DNA of 36,648 nt from Lachnospiraceae bacterium. GTDB lineage: Bacteria > Bacillota > Clostridia > Lachnospirales > Lachnospiraceae. Shown here piece after piece: positions 1 to 8,476 of this stretch. The translations under genes were made by a program, and so were the position numbers. Within the stretch, counting starts at the first letter, position 1. Each line of letters begins with the position of its first letter. The notes below the pieces were generated by a model. That model was not told the DNA's origin. It saw nothing but the letters and a program-made list of their open reading frames with translations, and ran no database searches. Location: assembly GCA_022788065.1 (NCBI GenBank), contig JALEWG010000143.1:1-36648 (forward strand), given 5' to 3'.

Positions 1-333
1 ATGGATCCTTCTGCTGAGGACCGGGAGCGCCTTCAGCGTTTCAGCGAGAGACATGACCAGGCAGCCTACAAAAATTCCGACTGAGACTCCCCATACTGCA
101 AGCATAAATATCCCGCCCGGAAGGCGCAAAGTTCCATAGAGATCCATAATATTTCCTGTGACACCGCCCAGAATCAGGAGTGTCTCATACAGCAGAATAT
201 GGCCGGAGGTGCCGCTTGCAAAGATCAGGCGGGGGAATACGCCGATGATCGCAAGGAACGCAAAGATTCCCGCTGCGATTACCCCGCCCGCGCTGAGTCC
301 TGCCAAAAAAAGCAATGTCTGCTTAAGAAACAT
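1..333 (-). CDS. spoVAB: Stage V sporulation protein AB (SpoVAB), 3' end cut by window edge
   Basis: The first 111 codons of a membrane protein that runs off the left edge. The product is almost wholly hydrophobic, with three or more predicted membrane segments rich in Gly, Ala, Leu and Ile. The visible part ends with MSLAETLKALPVLSRR, a segment I associate with SpoVAB. SpoVA proteins take up dipicolinic acid into the forespore and release it at germination, and SpoVAB is a small inner-membrane member of the set. The ATG at 333 overlaps the end of spoVAA by 11 bases, so the two are translationally coupled. Identification rests on the position directly after spoVAA and on the sequence character. 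Confidence 0.85.
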   Translation of the reverse strand, partial: MFLKQTLLFLAGLSAGGVIAAGIFAFLAIIGVFPRLIFASGTSGHILLYETLLILGGVTGNIMDLYGTLRLPGGIFMLAVWGVSVGIFVGCLVMSLAETLKALPVLSRRIH

Positions 334-985
334 CGGTTCCGGTCTCCTTTCTCCCCTGATTCCTGATCAGTGCCTTATTCAGATTTTCCTCATAGAGGCG
401 CATCTCCACCTCAATGGGCGTCGGATCCACCGTGATCTTCCAGGAGGCAAAATGATTAAAGAAGAGCAGGATTCCGAGTGCAAGTCCGACGGAATAGGAA
501 AGCTCCAGGACTGTGGTGCCGTCTGATTCCAGGCCTGTCACAAGCCGGTACAGATTCGCGAAAACCTGTGACACATTGGCGTCATTGTTGAATGTCATGA
601 TCGCAAATGCAGCGCCGCAAAACGCCACGACCGCCACAACTGCAGTTTTGAACCACTGGAACAGCTTTCGCCCTCCGGCATCCGGGCGGTATTTTACAAC
701 AAAATCCGCTTCCCCCAGACTGTTGATCTGAATATTTTTTTCTTCCGCCTCCGCCTTCGCAAGAAGTTCCACAACACTGCCCACATACGTCTGAACCCGT
801 TTTCGGCCCACAGTCCCGGCAATTTTTCCGTCCGGGTTTTTGAAGGAAGTTACTTTCATCGCCTTCAGTTTTGCCTCAACCGTCCGGTTCTGACAGTGTA
901 TTTCCGCAATATCCTTTAACCGTACGTCCGGCTCATAGACTTCTGTGATCTGGGAAACCTTTAAATAAACGGTGTCGCTGTTCAC
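323..985 (-). CDS. spoVAA: Stage V sporulation protein AA (SpoVAA)
   Basis: A 220-residue protein, close to the usual length of about 206. The N-terminal half (residues 1-105) is a soluble alpha/beta domain beginning MNSDTVYLKVSQ. Two membrane segments follow at about 113-131 and 159-178, then a charged C-terminal tail. This layout is that of SpoVAA, a component of the spore inner-membrane dipicolinic-acid channel system. Its start overlaps the stop of the upstream 56-residue gene by 4 bases (ATGA), and its end overlaps spoVAB. It is probably expressed in the forespore from the candidate sigma-G promoter at 1183-1211. Confidence 0.9.
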   Translation of the reverse strand: MNSDTVYLKVSQITEVYEPDVRLKDIAEIHCQNRTVEAKLKAMKVTSFKNPDGKIAGTVGRKRVQTYVGSVVELLAKAEAEEKNIQINSLGEADFVVKYRPDAGGRKLFQWFKTAVVAVVAFCGAAFAIMTFNNDANVSQVFANLYRLVTGLESDGTTVLELSYSVGLALGILLFFNHFASWKITVDPTPIEVEMRLYEENLNKALIRNQGRKETGTDVS

Positions 986-1152
986 ATGATCACCAGCCTT
1001 TCTGCCGCATCAAACGTCTGCTTCACCAGTGTCCCATCCGTCAGGCTGTCTGAACCCGACACACAGAACAACAGATACCAGGCCACAAGTCCGAGAATCG
1101 CCAGAAGTGCCAGCACCGCCAGAAACTGCAGTCCGTTTTTTAAAGAATTCAT
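982..1152 (-). CDS. Small single-pass membrane protein heading the spoVA set
   Basis: A 56-residue protein. I chose the ATG at 1152 over a longer frame starting at 1185, because GAGGAG lies 6 bases before it and the extra residues are charged and unremarkable. One hydrophobic segment covers about residues 9-29 (LQFLAVLALLAILGLVAWYL), followed by a short polar tail, so the bulk of the tail should sit on the far side of the membrane. The gene ends in a 4-base overlap with spoVAA and lies 96 bases after sigF, so it is probably the first gene of the spoVA transcript. I do not recognise the family. A forespore membrane role is inferred from position only. Confidence 0.7.
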   Translation of the reverse strand: MNSLKNGLQFLAVLALLAILGLVAWYLLFCVSGSDSLTDGTLVKQTFDAAERLVIM

Positions 1153-1182
1153 CGCGCACTCCTCTTTTCCTGTTTTTACAGA

Positions 1183-1211
1183 CATTATGCGCGTTTTTAT
1201 CTTTTTTATGC
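1183..1211 (-). promoter_or_regulatory. Candidate sigma-G promoter for the spoVA set
   Basis: On the minus strand there is a -35 GCATA at 1207-1211, a 17-base spacer, and a -10 CATAATG at 1183-1189. The B. subtilis sigma-G consensus is GHATR, 17-18 bases, CATNNTA. The -35 matches fully and the -10 at 6 of 7 positions. It lies between sigF and the 56-residue gene, exactly where a forespore promoter for spoVA would be expected. Not experimentally supported. Confidence 0.5.
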
Positions 1212-1248
1212 ACAGCGCTTTTGTCCGTATGATTTTTCTCCGGCGTGT

Positions 1249-1968
1249 TTATCCTTTTAGCTTCTCCCGCAGCTCTTTTAATATCTTTTTTTCCAGCCTC
1301 GACACCTGTACCTGGGAAATTCCCAGTCCGGACGCCACTGCTGCCTGTGTCTTATTCTCAAAATAACGCTCCACGATAATCTGCTGTTCCTGCGGTCTGA
1401 GTCCGCGGATCAGTTCCTCCAGTACCATCCGGTTCAGGAGCTTTTCATTCTCTGATCCGGTCTCTGCGATCCGATCGATCAGACAGCCGGCGCTCTCATC
1501 CTCACGGCTGACCGGTCTGTAGATGGACTCCACCTCCGCTCCTGCCTCAAGCGACGCAGCAACTTCCTCACGGCTGGCTCCGACTGTCTTCGCAATTTCC
1601 TCCAGAGTCGGTTCCCGCCCCAGGGAAAACTCCAGCTTCTCTCGCGCTGTCCCGATCTTCACAGACAGCTCCTTGAGCGGCCTGCTGACCTTGATCATAC
1701 CATCATCTCTCAAAAACCGTCTGATCTCCCCGGTAATCATCGGAACGGCGTAGGTGGAAAGCTTTACATCTAAAGTCAGATCGAAATGATCGATGGCTTT
1801 CATCAGACCGATACATCCGATCTGGAACAGATCCTCCGGCTCATATCCTCTCCCTGCAAACCGTTTTACGATACTCCAGATCAGCCCCATGTTCTCTGTG
1901 ACCAGACAGTCTCTGGCCTCTTTATCCCCCTGATGTGCACGTTTTATGTACTCCATGGTGTCTATCAT
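1249..1968 (-). CDS. sigF: RNA polymerase sigma-F factor
   Basis: A 239-residue sigma-70 family factor of the sporulation/SigF-SigG group, slightly shorter than B. subtilis SigF (255). Region 2 contains EDLFQIGCIGLMKAIDHFD (core binding), region 3 follows, and region 4 near the C-terminus carries a helix-turn-helix, TQAAVASGLGISQVQVSR. SigF is the first forespore-specific sigma factor, held by the anti-sigma factor SpoIIAB until SpoIIAA is dephosphorylated. It starts 4 bases after the spoIIAB stop, with AGGTG before the ATG. Its place after spoIIAA-spoIIAB separates it from sigma-G and sigma-B. Confidence 0.97.
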   Translation of the reverse strand: MIDTMEYIKRAHQGDKEARDCLVTENMGLIWSIVKRFAGRGYEPEDLFQIGCIGLMKAIDHFDLTLDVKLSTYAVPMITGEIRRFLRDDGMIKVSRPLKELSVKIGTAREKLEFSLGREPTLEEIAKTVGASREEVAASLEAGAEVESIYRPVSREDESAGCLIDRIAETGSENEKLLNRMVLEELIRGLRPQEQQIIVERYFENKTQAAVASGLGISQVQVSRLEKKILKELREKLKG

Positions 1969-1972
1969 GGGA

Positions 1973-2395
1973 TCACCTGCCGATTTTCTTTCTCATGGTC
2001 ACGCTGGTTCCTTTCCCCGGCGCCGAGATTACTTCCACCTGATCCATAAAGGCTTCCATGAAGGAAAAGCCCATCCCTGAACGCTCTTCCGGTTCCGTGG
2101 TAAACATGGGTTCCATCGCCTGTTCCACATCTGCGATTCCCACGCCTTCATCACTGATGGTCAGTGTCAGAATGTTTTCCTCAATCGCAGCCTCCAGCGT
2201 GATGATCCCCTCTCCGTTCCGATATCCGTGAATCACCGCATTGGTGACTGCCTCGGATACTGCCGTTTTTATGTCGTCAATTTCCTCCACGGTCGGATCC
2301 AGACGCGCGGCAAACACTGCCACGACAACCCTGGCAAACTCCTCGTTCTCCGACCTGCTCTCCATTTTCATGGTCATGATTTCTCTTTTTTTCAT
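1973..2395 (-). CDS. spoIIAB: Anti-sigma-F factor, serine kinase SpoIIAB
   Basis: A 140-residue GHKL-family kinase and anti-sigma factor. The ATG at 2395 (MKKREIMTMKM) is preferred to an upstream one because it matches the usual SpoIIAB N-terminus and follows AGGAGG by 9 bases. The N box is visible as VSEAVTNAVIHGY, the G1 box as DEGVGI, and the G2/ATP lid as ERSGMGFSFMEAFMD. The protein phosphorylates SpoIIAA on serine and binds sigma-F in the predivisional cell. It lies 4 bases after the spoIIAA stop, in the invariant spoIIAA-spoIIAB-sigF order. Confidence 0.97.
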   Translation of the reverse strand: MKKREIMTMKMESRSENEEFARVVVAVFAARLDPTVEEIDDIKTAVSEAVTNAVIHGYRNGEGIITLEAAIEENILTLTISDEGVGIADVEQAMEPMFTTEPEERSGMGFSFMEAFMDQVEVISAPGKGTSVTMRKKIGR

Positions 2396-2399
2396 CGCT

Positions 2400-2747
2400 T
2401 CAGACCTCCTGGCGGTAAATCGCCTCTTCCTTTGACTCATATTGGTTCATGAGGCTCATCATTCCGCCGATTCTCAGCACTCTGAGGACCTGCGGACAGG
2501 CACCGTAAAAGCACACGGTTCCGCCTCCCGATTTTATCTGCTTGTACCGGTTAAGCAGTACCCCGATCCCCGAGCTGTCCATGAACTTTGTCCTGGTAAA
2601 GTCGAAGATCAGCTTTGTAATGTAATTCTCCGACAGAAGCAGATCTGTCTCATATCTCAGATTCCGGCAGTTATGATGATCCAGCTCCTCCGGCATATGT
2701 ATAATCAGTGTCTGTCCCTTTGCTTCATAGAGAAATGAAATTTCCAT
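2400..2747 (-). CDS. spoIIAA: Anti-anti-sigma factor SpoIIAA
   Basis: A 115-residue STAS-domain protein of family length. The phosphorylatable serine lies in FMDSSGIGVLLNRYKQI; by count Ser58 is the equivalent of the B. subtilis site. Dephosphorylated SpoIIAA binds SpoIIAB and frees sigma-F in the forespore. The ATG at 2747 is preceded by GGGAGG. It is the first gene of the spoIIA operon. Only 23 bases separate it from a terminator-like hairpin (2771-2820), so its promoter must lie on or beyond that hairpin. Confidence 0.97.
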   Translation of the reverse strand: MEISFLYEAKGQTLIIHMPEELDHHNCRNLRYETDLLLSENYITKLIFDFTRTKFMDSSGIGVLLNRYKQIKSGGGTVCFYGACPQVLRVLRIGGMMSLMNQYESKEEAIYRQEV

Positions 2748-2770
2748 AATAAACCTCCCTGTCTGATTTT

Positions 2771-2820
2771 TGAAAACAAAAAAGAGACTTCACATAGTCT
2801 TCTTCTGTAAAGTCTCTTTT
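2771..2820 (-). terminator. Strong intrinsic terminator or leader attenuator before spoIIAA
   Basis: The arms at 2806-2820 and 2780-2794 pair over 15 bases with one G-T mismatch, around an 11-base loop. On the minus strand they are followed by TTTTTTGTTTTC. It can end the folC/TPR transcript, whose stop codon is at 2848. It also lies downstream of the candidate sigma-H promoter of spoIIA, which would place it inside the spoIIA leader. Confidence 0.85.
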
Positions 2821-2839
2821 CTGATATTGATCTTTTGTA

Positions 2840-2869
2840 TTGTTCGCTTAATAACCGCGTTCTTCCTTC
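2840..2869 (-). promoter_or_regulatory. Candidate sigma-H promoter of spoIIA
   Basis: On the minus strand there is GAAGGAAGA at 2861-2869, a 12-base spacer, and AGCGAACAA at 2840-2848. The sigma-H consensus is RNAGGAWWW, 11-12 bases, RNNGAATWW, and each half matches at 8 of 9 positions. In B. subtilis spoIIA is transcribed by sigma-H. The site overlaps the last codons of the upstream TPR gene and lies before the hairpin at 2771-2820. The match is by eye, and some chance agreement is possible. Confidence 0.45.
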
Positions 2870-4152
2870 GCGCGCACCGCAGCTTCCGAGTCGGCAAAGT
2901 TCATGATGACCTGTCCAAACAGCCGATCCGCCGTCTCCTCATCACCCTTTGCCTTATAAATCATTGCCATTTGTAAGATGATCTGCGGGTTTCTGTCATT
3001 AAGTTCCATATATTTTTCATAATACCGAAGCGCAGTATCTGTGTCTCCCGCCTCCGTGGCGGCTGCCGCCATGGACTCTAAAATATCCGGTGCTGCAACT
3101 TCCATGTCTGTGCGGATCTCATCGAGAATCGTCTGCATGTTTTCATCTGTGATCTTTGAGGGATCCATATCAATATAGAGCCTCACTGCTGCCAGCGTAT
3201 CGCCTTTCCGGTATGCCTGCAGAATCTCTGCCAGTGTCCGGTACTGTGCCATAATGCTGTCGGTATCTCCCTGTATACTATTCAGTCTCTCCTTCGCATC
3301 AGTAAGCTCCTTCTCGGTCTCCTCCGCCTGTGCCTTAAGCCTTGTGATCTCCTGGTTGGCAAGGTTCAGCTTATCGGTGTATGTACGCATTTCCTGATTA
3401 TGCTCATAATTCATGGAGCGCTCTCTTGCGGGCATAATCATAAAGAGTACCACGATCACGCCGAGAATCAGACCGATCCCGATGTTGATGATCGACTGCC
3501 AGCCCGTGTTTTCCTTGTAAGTGGGCGGAAGAATGACGTCATCGTCCTGCATTTCCCGGTGGGAAAACGCGTTTTTCAGTTTCCGCTTCTCCACATCGGC
3601 TTTCCCGGTTTTGGATTTCACATATTCCATATACCGCTCAGCTCTGCGGTTGTTTTTATCGATCTGAAGCACTTTATATAAAGATTTGCCCGCCTTGACA
3701 AAATCCTCATGCTCCATGTAAAGCAGTGCCAGAAGCAGATGTGCCTTGACGAAATTCGGCTTCTCCTCCACGATTCTCTTTAGCTGCAGGACCGCCAGAT
3801 CATCGCTTCCGTTCTGGGCATGGATCAGCGCCTGATTGTATTTCCTGATCGTCTGGCTGGCAACCTCCAGCTTACCGGGCTTTCTCTGGACCTCATCGAG
3901 ATAATAGTCCGCCCGGTTGTTCTCCGGCTGCAGATTGATGCTGATCACCCACTGCACCAGAGCATCGGAGGTCTCCCCCATCTCATAAAAGATCAGCCCC
4001 AGAAGATTCCTGGCATCCGTATGGTACTTATTTAACTGCAGAGCACGCTTTAAACACTCCGACGCACCGGAGAGATCGCGCTCCCTGGCAAGTTCCAGGC
4101 CGCGATTATAAAAGCTGTTGGACGCGTACTGGATTTTCTGTATATAGTCCAT
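2848..4152 (-). CDS. Membrane-anchored TPR/coiled-coil protein
   Basis: A 434-residue protein in four parts: N-terminal TPR-like helical repeats (about residues 10-180), one membrane segment (about 218-240, INIGIGLILGVIVVLFMIM), a heptad-rich coiled coil (about 247-300), and a second TPR block (about 305-434, with YYEKYMELNDRNPQIILQMA). It probably displays one TPR domain on each side of the membrane and acts as a scaffold. No catalytic motif is seen and I recognise no named family. It starts 3 bases before the stop of the upstream 46-codon gene and lies in the folC transcript. Its position directly before spoIIA is suggestive but does not prove a sporulation role. Confidence 0.85.
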   Translation of the reverse strand: MDYIQKIQYASNSFYNRGLELARERDLSGASECLKRALQLNKYHTDARNLLGLIFYEMGETSDALVQWVISINLQPENNRADYYLDEVQRKPGKLEVASQTIRKYNQALIHAQNGSDDLAVLQLKRIVEEKPNFVKAHLLLALLYMEHEDFVKAGKSLYKVLQIDKNNRRAERYMEYVKSKTGKADVEKRKLKNAFSHREMQDDDVILPPTYKENTGWQSIINIGIGLILGVIVVLFMIMPARERSMNYEHNQEMRTYTDKLNLANQEITRLKAQAEETEKELTDAKERLNSIQGDTDSIMAQYRTLAEILQAYRKGDTLAAVRLYIDMDPSKITDENMQTILDEIRTDMEVAAPDILESMAAAATEAGDTDTALRYYEKYMELNDRNPQIILQMAMIYKAKGDEETADRLFGQVIMNFADSEAAVRAKEERGY

Positions 4153-4155
4153 ATA

Positions 4156-4296
4156 TTATTTTTCCTTTATTTCCTTTAAGAGCTCCATCACAATATCTGC
4201 CATATCCGTAAGGTCACTCTTCACGATCGTCTCGCTTACGGCCTCAACCTCCAGGCTCGGCTTGAAGCGCTCGATCTCCTCCTCAAAATTAATCAT
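4156..4296 (-). CDS. Small acidic helical protein (46 residues) between folC and the TPR gene
   Basis: A short gene starting MINFEEEIERFKPS and ending LLKEIKEK. The ATG at 4296 overlaps the folC stop by 8 bases and is preceded by AAGGA at a normal distance. Its stop lies just before the start of the TPR gene, so the three reading frames abut without gaps. The composition (Glu/Lys/Val-rich, no cysteine, no membrane segment) suggests a largely helical cytoplasmic protein. Tight packing and a good ribosome site argue that it is real. I do not recognise the family and can assign no function. Confidence 0.72.
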   Translation of the reverse strand: MINFEEEIERFKPSLEVEAVSETIVKSDLTDMADIVMELLKEIKEK

Positions 4297-5614
4297 GTTT
4301 ATCCTTCCCGGCTGTCATTTCAGCCACCACAGCCTTCACTTCTCCTGCCAGATACAGAGAACCGGCAATGAACGCCAGGTCCTTCTCCCTCTTTTCAGAA
4401 AGCAGTCTTCGAACTGCCTCCGCGGTCGTCTCCAGACACTTGATTTCTGTCCCGTTTCCAAGCATTTCCTCTGCGGTCCGATGAAGTTCCGGAAGGGAGA
4501 GCGCACGGTAGGAATCCATCCGCGTGAGTATACAGAAATCCGGTTTCAGTGTCTCTCCGATCTCTGAGAGCATCTCCCTGTAATCCTTATCGGCAGCCAC
4601 CGCAAAGATCAGCCACACCCGGCCTGCCCTGTCTCTGCGGTTTTCGCATATCATGCACGCCGCTTTTAAGAATTCCCGAATTCCGTCTTCGTTATGTGCG
4701 CCGTCCAAATAGATCCCGGGGAGGATCTGCTCCATCCTTGCGGGCCATATTGTCTTTTTTATACCTTCACGGATCTGCTCCGCTGTGACCGGAAGACCGG
4801 ACCGCTCCAGCGCCCGCACGGCAAGTGCCGCGTTTTCGGCCTGATACGGAGCCGCAAACGGAACGGTCAGATCGATCGGCTCTCCGTCAAACGGGACCGA
4901 GATCCGGATTGCGCCATCCCGGAAGGTAAACGGCACCTCTGACACTTCCTCCGCAGGGCTTTCCATGGAAGTCGCAGTATTTTCAATCACCTGTTTCGCG
5001 CAGCCGCCGTCATAAACCACAGGACAGCCCCGCTTGATGATCCCGGCCTTGTGCCACGCGATCTCCTCCACAGTTTTTCCGAGGAATGCTGTATGGTCAA
5101 TGCTGATGGAGGTAATGACAGAAACGATCGGCTTTTCCACCGCATTCGTTACATCAAAGCGTCCTCCCATACCCGTTTCCAGAACCGCGGCGGATACCCC
5201 GGCTTCCCGAAAGAGTACCATCGCCATATAAAACAGGAACTCGAAGTATGTCGGGTGCACACCGCCCCGCTCCTGCCACCGGACAGAGGCTTCAAAGACC
5301 GTTTCAAACGCCCGGTCAAACGCATCTTTTTCGACCATCTCGCCGTTTACCAGAAACCGCTCCCGGATATCCACCAGATGCGGCGAGATGAACGTTCCGG
5401 TCAGGATTCCTGCCTCCCTGAGGCATGAGGTAATCATCGCGCAGACGGATCCTTTTCCATTCGTTCCCGCCACATGGATGACCGGAAAACACCGGTCGGG
5501 ATTCGAAAGTCCGGACAGGAACTTCCGGATCGTTTCCAGACTGCTCTTTTCTCTGGCAAAGGATGGGATCCTGTCCAGGTACTCCTCCGGCGATTCACCG
5601 TTTCTTCTCATCAT
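4289..5614 (-). CDS. folC: Bifunctional folylpolyglutamate/dihydrofolate synthase
   Basis: A 441-residue Mur-ligase-family enzyme that adds glutamate to tetrahydrofolate, and in many bacteria also joins glutamate to dihydropteroate. The ATP loop HVAGTNGKGSV is at about residues 47-57. LETGMGGRFDVTNA (from residue 145) and SIDHTAFLG (about 170-179) follow; EIAWHKAGIIK carries the lysine expected to be carbamylated, and LDGAHN lies in the C-terminal domain. The start is an ATG pair at 5614/5611 behind GGAGGGG. It has its own sigma-A promoter and is followed by overlapping small and TPR genes. Confidence 0.95.
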   Translation of the reverse strand: MMRRNGESPEEYLDRIPSFAREKSSLETIRKFLSGLSNPDRCFPVIHVAGTNGKGSVCAMITSCLREAGILTGTFISPHLVDIRERFLVNGEMVEKDAFDRAFETVFEASVRWQERGGVHPTYFEFLFYMAMVLFREAGVSAAVLETGMGGRFDVTNAVEKPIVSVITSISIDHTAFLGKTVEEIAWHKAGIIKRGCPVVYDGGCAKQVIENTATSMESPAEEVSEVPFTFRDGAIRISVPFDGEPIDLTVPFAAPYQAENAALAVRALERSGLPVTAEQIREGIKKTIWPARMEQILPGIYLDGAHNEDGIREFLKAACMICENRRDRAGRVWLIFAVAADKDYREMLSEIGETLKPDFCILTRMDSYRALSLPELHRTAEEMLGNGTEIKCLETTAEAVRRLLSEKREKDLAFIAGSLYLAGEVKAVVAEMTAGKDKHD

Positions 5615-5635
5615 CTGTAACCCCTCCGTCTCTCA

Positions 5636-5664
5636 ATCATACCGAAAATCTGTCCCGCTTGCAA
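5636..5664 (-). promoter_or_regulatory. Sigma-A promoter of folC
   Basis: On the minus strand there is TTGCAA at 5659-5664, a 17-base spacer, and TATGAT at 5636-5641, about 20 bases before the folC ribosome site. It lies just downstream of the valS terminator, so folC starts a new transcription unit. Confidence 0.75.
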
Positions 5665-5724
5665 CAAAAACCCTTCGTCCGGAATCCGCCCTGTTCGACA
5701 GGAGGATTCCGGTGTCCGGGTTTT
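5665..5724 (-). terminator. Terminator of the valS operon
   Basis: The arms CCGGAATCC (5679-5687) and GGATTCCGG (5704-5712) pair perfectly. Outer AAAACCC/GGGTTTT sequence extends the stem, and a T run follows on the minus strand. It separates valS from folC. The outer A/T pairing means it may also work on the other strand. Confidence 0.8.
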
Positions 5725-5767
5725 CCAAAGTCCCGACTCCAAAGATTCGGGCACATTCTGGATTCTT

Positions 5768-8419
5768 TTATCTGAAAAGCTGCGCCAGACGTTCCTTAAC
5801 CTGCTCCATCATCTGCGCATATTTTTCCTGCTTCGCCTTTTCTTCGTCGATCTTGGACTGCGGAGCTCTGCTTACAAACTTCTCATTGTTCAGCATTCCG
5901 TTTACACGGGCCAGCTCCTTAGTCAGGCGTTCTTCCTCCTTCTTCAGGCGCTCGATCTCCTTCTCGATATCAACCAGTTCCGCAAACGGCATATAAATAG
6001 AAGCCTGATGGATCACTGCGGATACCGCGTCTTCGGAGATACCCGTCTTGTCCGTCTGAACCATAACATCGCTTGCATATCCCAGTGTCGCAAAGAACAC
6101 TTTACTGTTTTCAAAGATTTTGCGGACTTCCTCACTCTCGGAAACAACGAAAACCTTTGCCTTTCTGCTCGGTGGTACATTCATGGATGTACGGACATTC
6201 CGGATCGCGCGGACTGCTTCCTTGATCGTCTCAACGGCGTGCTCATCCTCAGCGAAGTTCCACTCCTCCTTAAACTCCGGCCAGCTGGAGATCATGATGG
6301 ACGGTTCCTCATCCTGGAGATTGCAGAAGATCTCCTCTGTGATAAACGGCATGAACGGATGTAACAGCTTTAAGGAGTTGATAAGAACCGTCTTTAACGT
6401 CCAGATCGCAGCTGCCTTTGTTGTATCATCGTCGTTCCAGAGACGTGGCTTCACCATCTCGATGTACCAGTCGCAGAATTCCTCCCAGATAAAATCATAT
6501 ACCTTCTGGAGAGCAATTCCCAGCTCGTACTTGTCCATGTTCTCCGTAACTTCCTTCGCCAGGTCGTTGACCTTGGAGAGAATCCACTTATCAGCCATAG
6601 TAAGGTCTGTAAGAGCAACCTCCTTCGCAGGCGCCTTCTCAATATTCATCATGATGAAACGGCTGGCGTTCCATACCTTGTTCGCAAAGTTTCTGCTTGC
6701 TTCCACTCTCTCCCAGTAGAAACGCATATCGTTGCCCGGCGCGTTGCCGGTCATCAGCGTCATGCGGAGTGCGTCTGCACCGTACTTGTCGATCACCTCC
6801 AGCGGATCAATTCCGTTACCGAGAGATTTACTCATTTTGCGTCCCTGGGAATCGCGAACCAGTCCGTGGATCAAAACCGTGTGGAACGGGCACTCACCGG
6901 TCTGCTCCAGTCCGGAGAATACCATACGGATTACCCAGAAGAAAATGATATCGTATCCCGTTACAAGGACGTCTGTGGGATAGAAATACTTCATCTCCTC
7001 CGTGTCCTTCGGCCAGCCGAGCGTTGAGAACGGCCATAATGCGGAGGAGAACCAGGTGTCAAGCGTATCCTCATCCTGTTTAAAACGGGTACAGCCGCAC
7101 TTCGGACACTTCTCCGGCATTGCCTTGGCAACGACCATCTCACCGCACTCCTCGCAGTAGTATGCCGGGATTCTGTGACCCCACCAGAGCTGTCTGGAGA
7201 TACACCAGTCACGAATTCCCTCCAGCCAGTGAAGATACGTCTTCCCGAAGCTTTCCGGAACAAATTTCAGCTGTCCGCTCTTCAATGCCTCGATGGCCGG
7301 TTTTGCCATCTCGTCCATCTTAACGAACCTCTGGGGTTTCACCATAGGCTCAACCGTCGTACCGCAGCGGTCATGGGTGCCTACGTTATGTGCATGCGGA
7401 ACGACCTTCACTAAAAGGCCCTGTTCCTCCAGATCCTTCACCATGGCTTTTCTCGCCTCATAGCGGTCCATGCCGAAATACTTGCCCGGTACATTGATGG
7501 TCGCGTCATCATTCATGATGCAGATCTCCGGAAGGTTGTGGCGTTTTCCCACCTCAAAGTCGTTGGGGTCATGGGCCGGAGTGATCTTTACACAGCCGGT
7601 ACCGAACTCTTTATCTACGTACGCGTCCGCGATCACCGGGATCTCACGGTCGGTTAACGGAAGCTTCAGCATCTTTCCGATCAGTTCCTTATATCTCTCA
7701 TCATCCGGATTTACCGCAACGGCGGTATCGCCGAGCAGCGTCTCCGGTCTTGTGGTAGCGATCTCCACGAACCGCCCCTCTTCTCCCACGATCGGATAAT
7801 TGATGTGCCAGAAGAAGCCGTTCTGCTCCTCATGTTCCACTTCCGCGTCAGAAATGGAAGTCTTGCAGACCGGACACCAGTTGATGATTCTGGATCCCTT
7901 GTAAATATAGCCTTTTTCATAAAGTCTTGTGAATACTTCCAGTACCGCGTCCGAGCAGCCCTCGTCCATGGTGAATCGCTCTCTGTCCCAGTCGGCGGAA
8001 GATCCCAGCTTGTGAAGCTGTCTGATGATTCTGGTTCCGTATTCATCCTTCCATTTCCATGCTTCCTTCAAAAATCCTTCACGACCAAGGTCATTTTTAT
8101 CGATTCCCTCTTTTTTCAGCTTGTCGATGACCTTAACTTCCGTTGCGATGGCCGCATGGTCGGTACCCGGCTGCCACAGAGCCTCATATCCCTGCATTCT
8201 CTTATAACGGATCAGGATATCCTGCATGGTGTTATCCAGCGCATGTCCCATGTGGAGCTGACCGGTAATGTTCGGCGGCGGCATCACGATCGTAAACGGC
8301 TTTTTGCCCTCCCTTTTTCCGCGCTCCGCATCCGCGTGGAAGTACTTGTTATCCAGCCATTTCTGATAAAGACGCTCCTCAATATCCGCCGGATTATATG
8401 TCTTTTCCAGTTCTTTCAT
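5768..8419 (-). CDS. valS: Valyl-tRNA synthetase
   Basis: An 883-residue class I synthetase that charges tRNA-Val. The HIGH motif is [15 protein letters not shown] (HMGH at residues 56-59), and the KMSKS motif is [14 protein letters not shown]1 editing domain with [13 protein letters not shown] lies between them, a CxxC zinc-type pair is present (CEECGEM, CPKCGCT), and the C-terminus is the typical coiled-coil arm. The ATG at 8419 is chosen over a frame opening at 8473, because [14 protein letters not shown] is the family start and AGGAG precedes it. It is the last gene of a T-box-controlled operon. Confidence 0.98.
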   Translation of the reverse strand: MKELEKTYNPADIEERLYQKWLDNKYFHADAERGKREGKKPFTIVMPPPNITGQLHMGHALDNTMQDILIRYKRMQGYEALWQPGTDHAAIATEVKVIDKLKKEGIDKNDLGREGFLKEAWKWKDEYGTRIIRQLHKLGSSADWDRERFTMDEGCSDAVLEVFTRLYEKGYIYKGSRIINWCPVCKTSISDAEVEHEEQNGFFWHINYPIVGEEGRFVEIATTRPETLLGDTAVAVNPDDERYKELIGKMLKLPLTDREIPVIADAYVDKEFGTGCVKITPAHDPNDFEVGKRHNLPEICIMNDDATINVPGKYFGMDRYEARKAMVKDLEEQGLLVKVVPHAHNVGTHDRCGTTVEPMVKPQRFVKMDEMAKPAIEALKSGQLKFVPESFGKTYLHWLEGIRDWCISRQLWWGHRIPAYYCEECGEMVVAKAMPEKCPKCGCTRFKQDEDTLDTWFSSALWPFSTLGWPKDTEEMKYFYPTDVLVTGYDIIFFWVIRMVFSGLEQTGECPFHTVLIHGLVRDSQGRKMSKSLGNGIDPLEVIDKYGADALRMTLMTGNAPGNDMRFYWERVEASRNFANKVWNASRFIMMNIEKAPAKEVALTDLTMADKWILSKVNDLAKEVTENMDKYELGIALQKVYDFIWEEFCDWYIEMVKPRLWNDDDTTKAAAIWTLKTVLINSLKLLHPFMPFITEEIFCNLQDEEPSIMISSWPEFKEEWNFAEDEHAVETIKEAVRAIRNVRTSMNVPPSRKAKVFVVSESEEVRKIFENSKVFFATLGYASDVMVQTDKTGISEDAVSAVIHQASIYMPFAELVDIEKEIERLKKEEERLTKELARVNGMLNNEKFVSRAPQSKIDEEKAKQEKYAQMMEQVKERLAQLFR

Positions 8420-8476
8420 AATTGTTTTCTCCTTTCCTCTTTCGCTGTTCTGCTTCTTACAGAAACCGGACATTCT

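Noticed and set aside
1010-1213. 67-codon minus-strand frame in another phase over the small spoVA-leading gene
   Set aside because: The other phase has the GAGGAG site, a membrane segment and the ATGA link to spoVAA; this one has none.
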